The notes under the pieces: model-generated
Told to the model about the DNA's origin: nothing
The model's database searches: none
The model's input: the letters and a program-made list of their open reading frames with translations, nothing else
Part shown: positions 5,106 through 6,157 of the stretch, one piece after another
How the letters are laid out: each line of letters starts with the position of its first letter
How positions within the stretch are numbered: position 1 is the first letter of the stretch
Source: an uncultured Eubacteriales bacterium
GTDB taxonomy: Bacteria > Bacillota > Clostridia > Oscillospirales > Acutalibacteraceae
Length of the DNA: 6,157 nt
Direction: 5' to 3'
Assembly: GCA_900321665.1 (NCBI GenBank)
Contig: ONWY01000092.1
Coordinates: 1-6,157, forward strand
Translations under genes and position numbers: made by a program

Positions 5106-5863
5106 TGATTACTGTTGGAGATGTGTACAAGTTTTTAGACAGGCAAATGCCCTTTGCTTCGCAAGAGGAATGGGATAATAGCGGTATTTTGGTGGGCAGC
5201 CCCGATATGCAGGTGAATAAAATCGCCGTAATGCTCGATGCCACACCGACCAATATCACCAAAGCCATCAATAACGGGGTAGATTTAATTGTCTGCCATC
5301 ATCCCCTGATTTTTGAGCCGATTTCAAAGCTTGCGGCGGATAATTCGGTGTATCGCCTGGCGCGCAATGATATTGCACTCATTGCCGTTCACACCCCGTG
5401 GGATAAAGCGAAAGACGGTGTTAACCAAGTGCTTGCAAATGCACTTTCTCTTGAGCACATTGAGCCGTTAAAAACCAAAGAGGGTGGAGAAATGCTGCGC
5501 TTAGGGTATTTACCGAGCCCGATGAGCGAGGAAAATTTCTGCTTACTGATTAAGCAAAATATCGGCATTCCCTTTGTGAAATATGTTTCCACAAAAGAAA
5601 ATGTGCGCAAAATCGCGGTATGCGGCGGCGCCGGCGCCGATTTTGCGGATGAGGTAGCGCGCGTTGCCGATGCTTTTGTTACATCCGATATCAAGTATCA
5701 CCAATTTTTGCACGCCAAGGATATCGGCTTAACCTTAATTGATGCCGGTCACTTTACAACAGAGGATATGTCCATGAACACCTTGTCGGTGAAAATTGCC
5801 ATGGAATTTGCCGATGCAAAGGTGCTGCGATTAAAATCGGTTGACCCGATTTCGTATATATAA
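5105..5863 (+). CDS. Nif3-like dinuclear metal center protein (YqfO family)
   Basis: A 252-residue protein of the NIF3/GTP cyclohydrolase I type 2-like family, which forms toroidal hexamers with a two-metal site. Its biological reaction is not settled, and many members are misnamed GTP cyclohydrolase. Likely metal ligands are intact: VCHHPLIF (63-70) with H65/H66, VHTPWD (95-100) with D100, and DAGHFTTE (213-220) with H216 and E220. SDIKYHQ (194-200) is also typical. Its length fits the compact form without the central insert domain of B. subtilis YqfO (about 370 residues). HTPWD replaces the commoner HTNLD-type spelling. The ATG overlaps the trmK stop by one base and has GAGGA (5094-5098) six bases upstream, so it is co-translated with trmK, a long-conserved link of unknown meaning. 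Confidence 0.92.
   Translation: MITVGDVYKFLDRQMPFASQEEWDNSGILVGSPDMQVNKIAVMLDATPTNITKAINNGVDLIVCHHPLIFEPISKLAADNSVYRLARNDIALIAVHTPWDKAKDGVNQVLANALSLEHIEPLKTKEGGEMLRLGYLPSPMSEENFCLLIKQNIGIPFVKYVSTKENVRKIAVCGGAGADFADEVARVADAFVTSDIKYHQFLHAKDIGLTLIDAGHFTTEDMSMNTLSVKIAMEFADAKVLRLKSVDPISYI
5834..5852 (+). other. Small hairpin at nif3 3' end
   Basis: A perfect 7-bp inverted repeat, AAATCGG (5834-5840) and CCGATTT (5846-5852), with loop TTGAC, lies 13 nt before the NFACT ATG. The following sequence is TA-alternating rather than a T-run, so it is not a convincing terminator. It also encodes the conserved-looking KSVDPIS end of the Nif3-like protein, so it may be coincidental. Confidence 0.3.
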
Positions 5864-5865
5864 TT

Positions 5866-6157
5866 ATGGCATTAGACGGATTATTTTTATACAAGCTTGC
5901 CGAGCAGCTTTCGGCAGAGCTTGTCGGTACAAGGGTAGAAAAAATATACCAGCCTTCTAAGGAAGAGCTGGTATTTGTTATGCGCTCAAGGCAGGGCGCA
6001 AAAAAGCTGTATTTTAATTGCAGGGCAGACGGTGCCAGGGTGCATTTAACCGAAAGCAGCTTTATTAATCCTGCCAACCCGCCTATGCTTTGTATGCTTT
6101 TGCGCAAAAAATTTACTTCGGCGTGGCTCGAGCGCATTGAACAGCCGCATTTAGACC
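5866..6157 (+). CDS. NFACT family protein, RqcH/FbpA-like, N-terminal part (3' end outside window)
   Basis: The first 97 codons of a gene running off the right edge; full-length family members have roughly 550-600 residues. The NFACT-N signature is clear: MALDGLFLYKLAEQL (1-15), GTRVEKIYQPSKEEL (21-35), ARVHLTES (57-64), and NPANPPMLCMLLRKK (68-82). Bacterial members (RqcH, also called FbpA or Rqc2 homologue) bind the obstructed 50S subunit with peptidyl-tRNA and add C-terminal alanine tails to stalled peptides, marking them for degradation. Some were earlier described as fibronectin-binding proteins. The ATG lies two bases after the nif3 stop with no recognisable Shine-Dalgarno upstream, which suggests translation by coupling or reinitiation. 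The start is fixed by the family's invariant MALDG opening. Confidence 0.92.
   Translation, partial: MALDGLFLYKLAEQLSAELVGTRVEKIYQPSKEELVFVMRSRQGAKKLYFNCRADGARVHLTESSFINPANPPMLCMLLRKKFTSAWLERIEQPHLD
5946..5974 (+). other. Intragenic hairpin near the 5' end of the NFACT gene
   Basis: Inverted repeat ATACCAGC (5946-5953) and GCTGGTAT (5967-5974), continued inward by CTTC/GAAG (5954-5957 and 5962-5965) after a single bulged A, with loop TAAG. That is 12 bp in total. No T-run follows, so it is not a terminator. It falls in codons 27-37, over the conserved KIYQPSKEEL motif. Confidence 0.4.

Noticed and set aside
5626..5639. 14-bp GC palindrome containing GGCGCC twice in nif3
   Set aside because: It encodes the Gly/Ala-rich CGGAGA loop of the Nif3-like fold; alternating Gly/Ala codons explain the repeat.
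5841..5864. Promoter for the NFACT gene: TTGACC and perfect TATAAT
   Set aside because: The spacer is only 12 bp, and a start 7 bp after TATAAT would fall inside the coding sequence beyond the ATG.

Overview
The window reads as chromosomal core sequence from an endospore-forming, low-to-moderate-GC Gram-positive bacterium, most likely a Clostridia member of the Oscillospirales/Ruminococcaceae type. The evidence is a spoIIGA-sigE pair, a Spo0A-like box ahead of it, Shine-Dalgarno sites of AGGAGG type, and Firmicutes-style gene neighbours (comEC-like/holA, trmK/nif3). The lineage is inferred from gene content and order only. All genes lie on the + strand and are tightly packed. No mobile element, CRISPR array, tRNA or rRNA was seen, and there is no gene-free stretch over 100 bases.

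Region 1 (1-2785): the 3' end of a gene best explained as comEC (DNA-uptake channel, C-terminal metallo-beta-lactamase-like domain whose metal motif looks lost), then holA (DNA polymerase III delta, clamp loader), a TOPRIM/DUF4093 protein of the RNase M5 type, and a cyclophilin-type peptidyl-prolyl isomerase. These genes overlap by 13, 4 and 8 nt, so they probably form one translationally coupled operon. A good extended -10 promoter candidate sits inside the comEC end, ahead of holA.

Region 2 (2786-4439): a 76-nt gap carries a perfect Spo0A-box match overlapping a sigma-A-like promoter. It is followed by spoIIGA (membrane aspartic protease) and sigE (pro-sigma-E of the mother cell), overlapping by 4 nt. 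SpoIIGA activates pro-sigma-E by removing its N-terminal pro-sequence after asymmetric septation. The pair ends in a strong intrinsic terminator. The sigG gene that follows sigE in Bacillus is not here, and the usual ftsAZ neighbourhood is absent upstream.

Region 3 (4384-6157): trmK (tRNA adenine-22 N1-methyltransferase), a Nif3-like metal-binding protein, and the first 97 codons of an NFACT/RqcH (FbpA-like) ribosome quality-control gene. The most unusual local structure is at the sigE/trmK junction. The terminator stem contains a consensus-like extended -10 promoter in its 5' arm and the trmK Shine-Dalgarno in its 3' arm, and the terminator U-tract is the spacer up to the trmK ATG. No wholly new gene system is evident; the novelty is in regulatory architecture and gene order.
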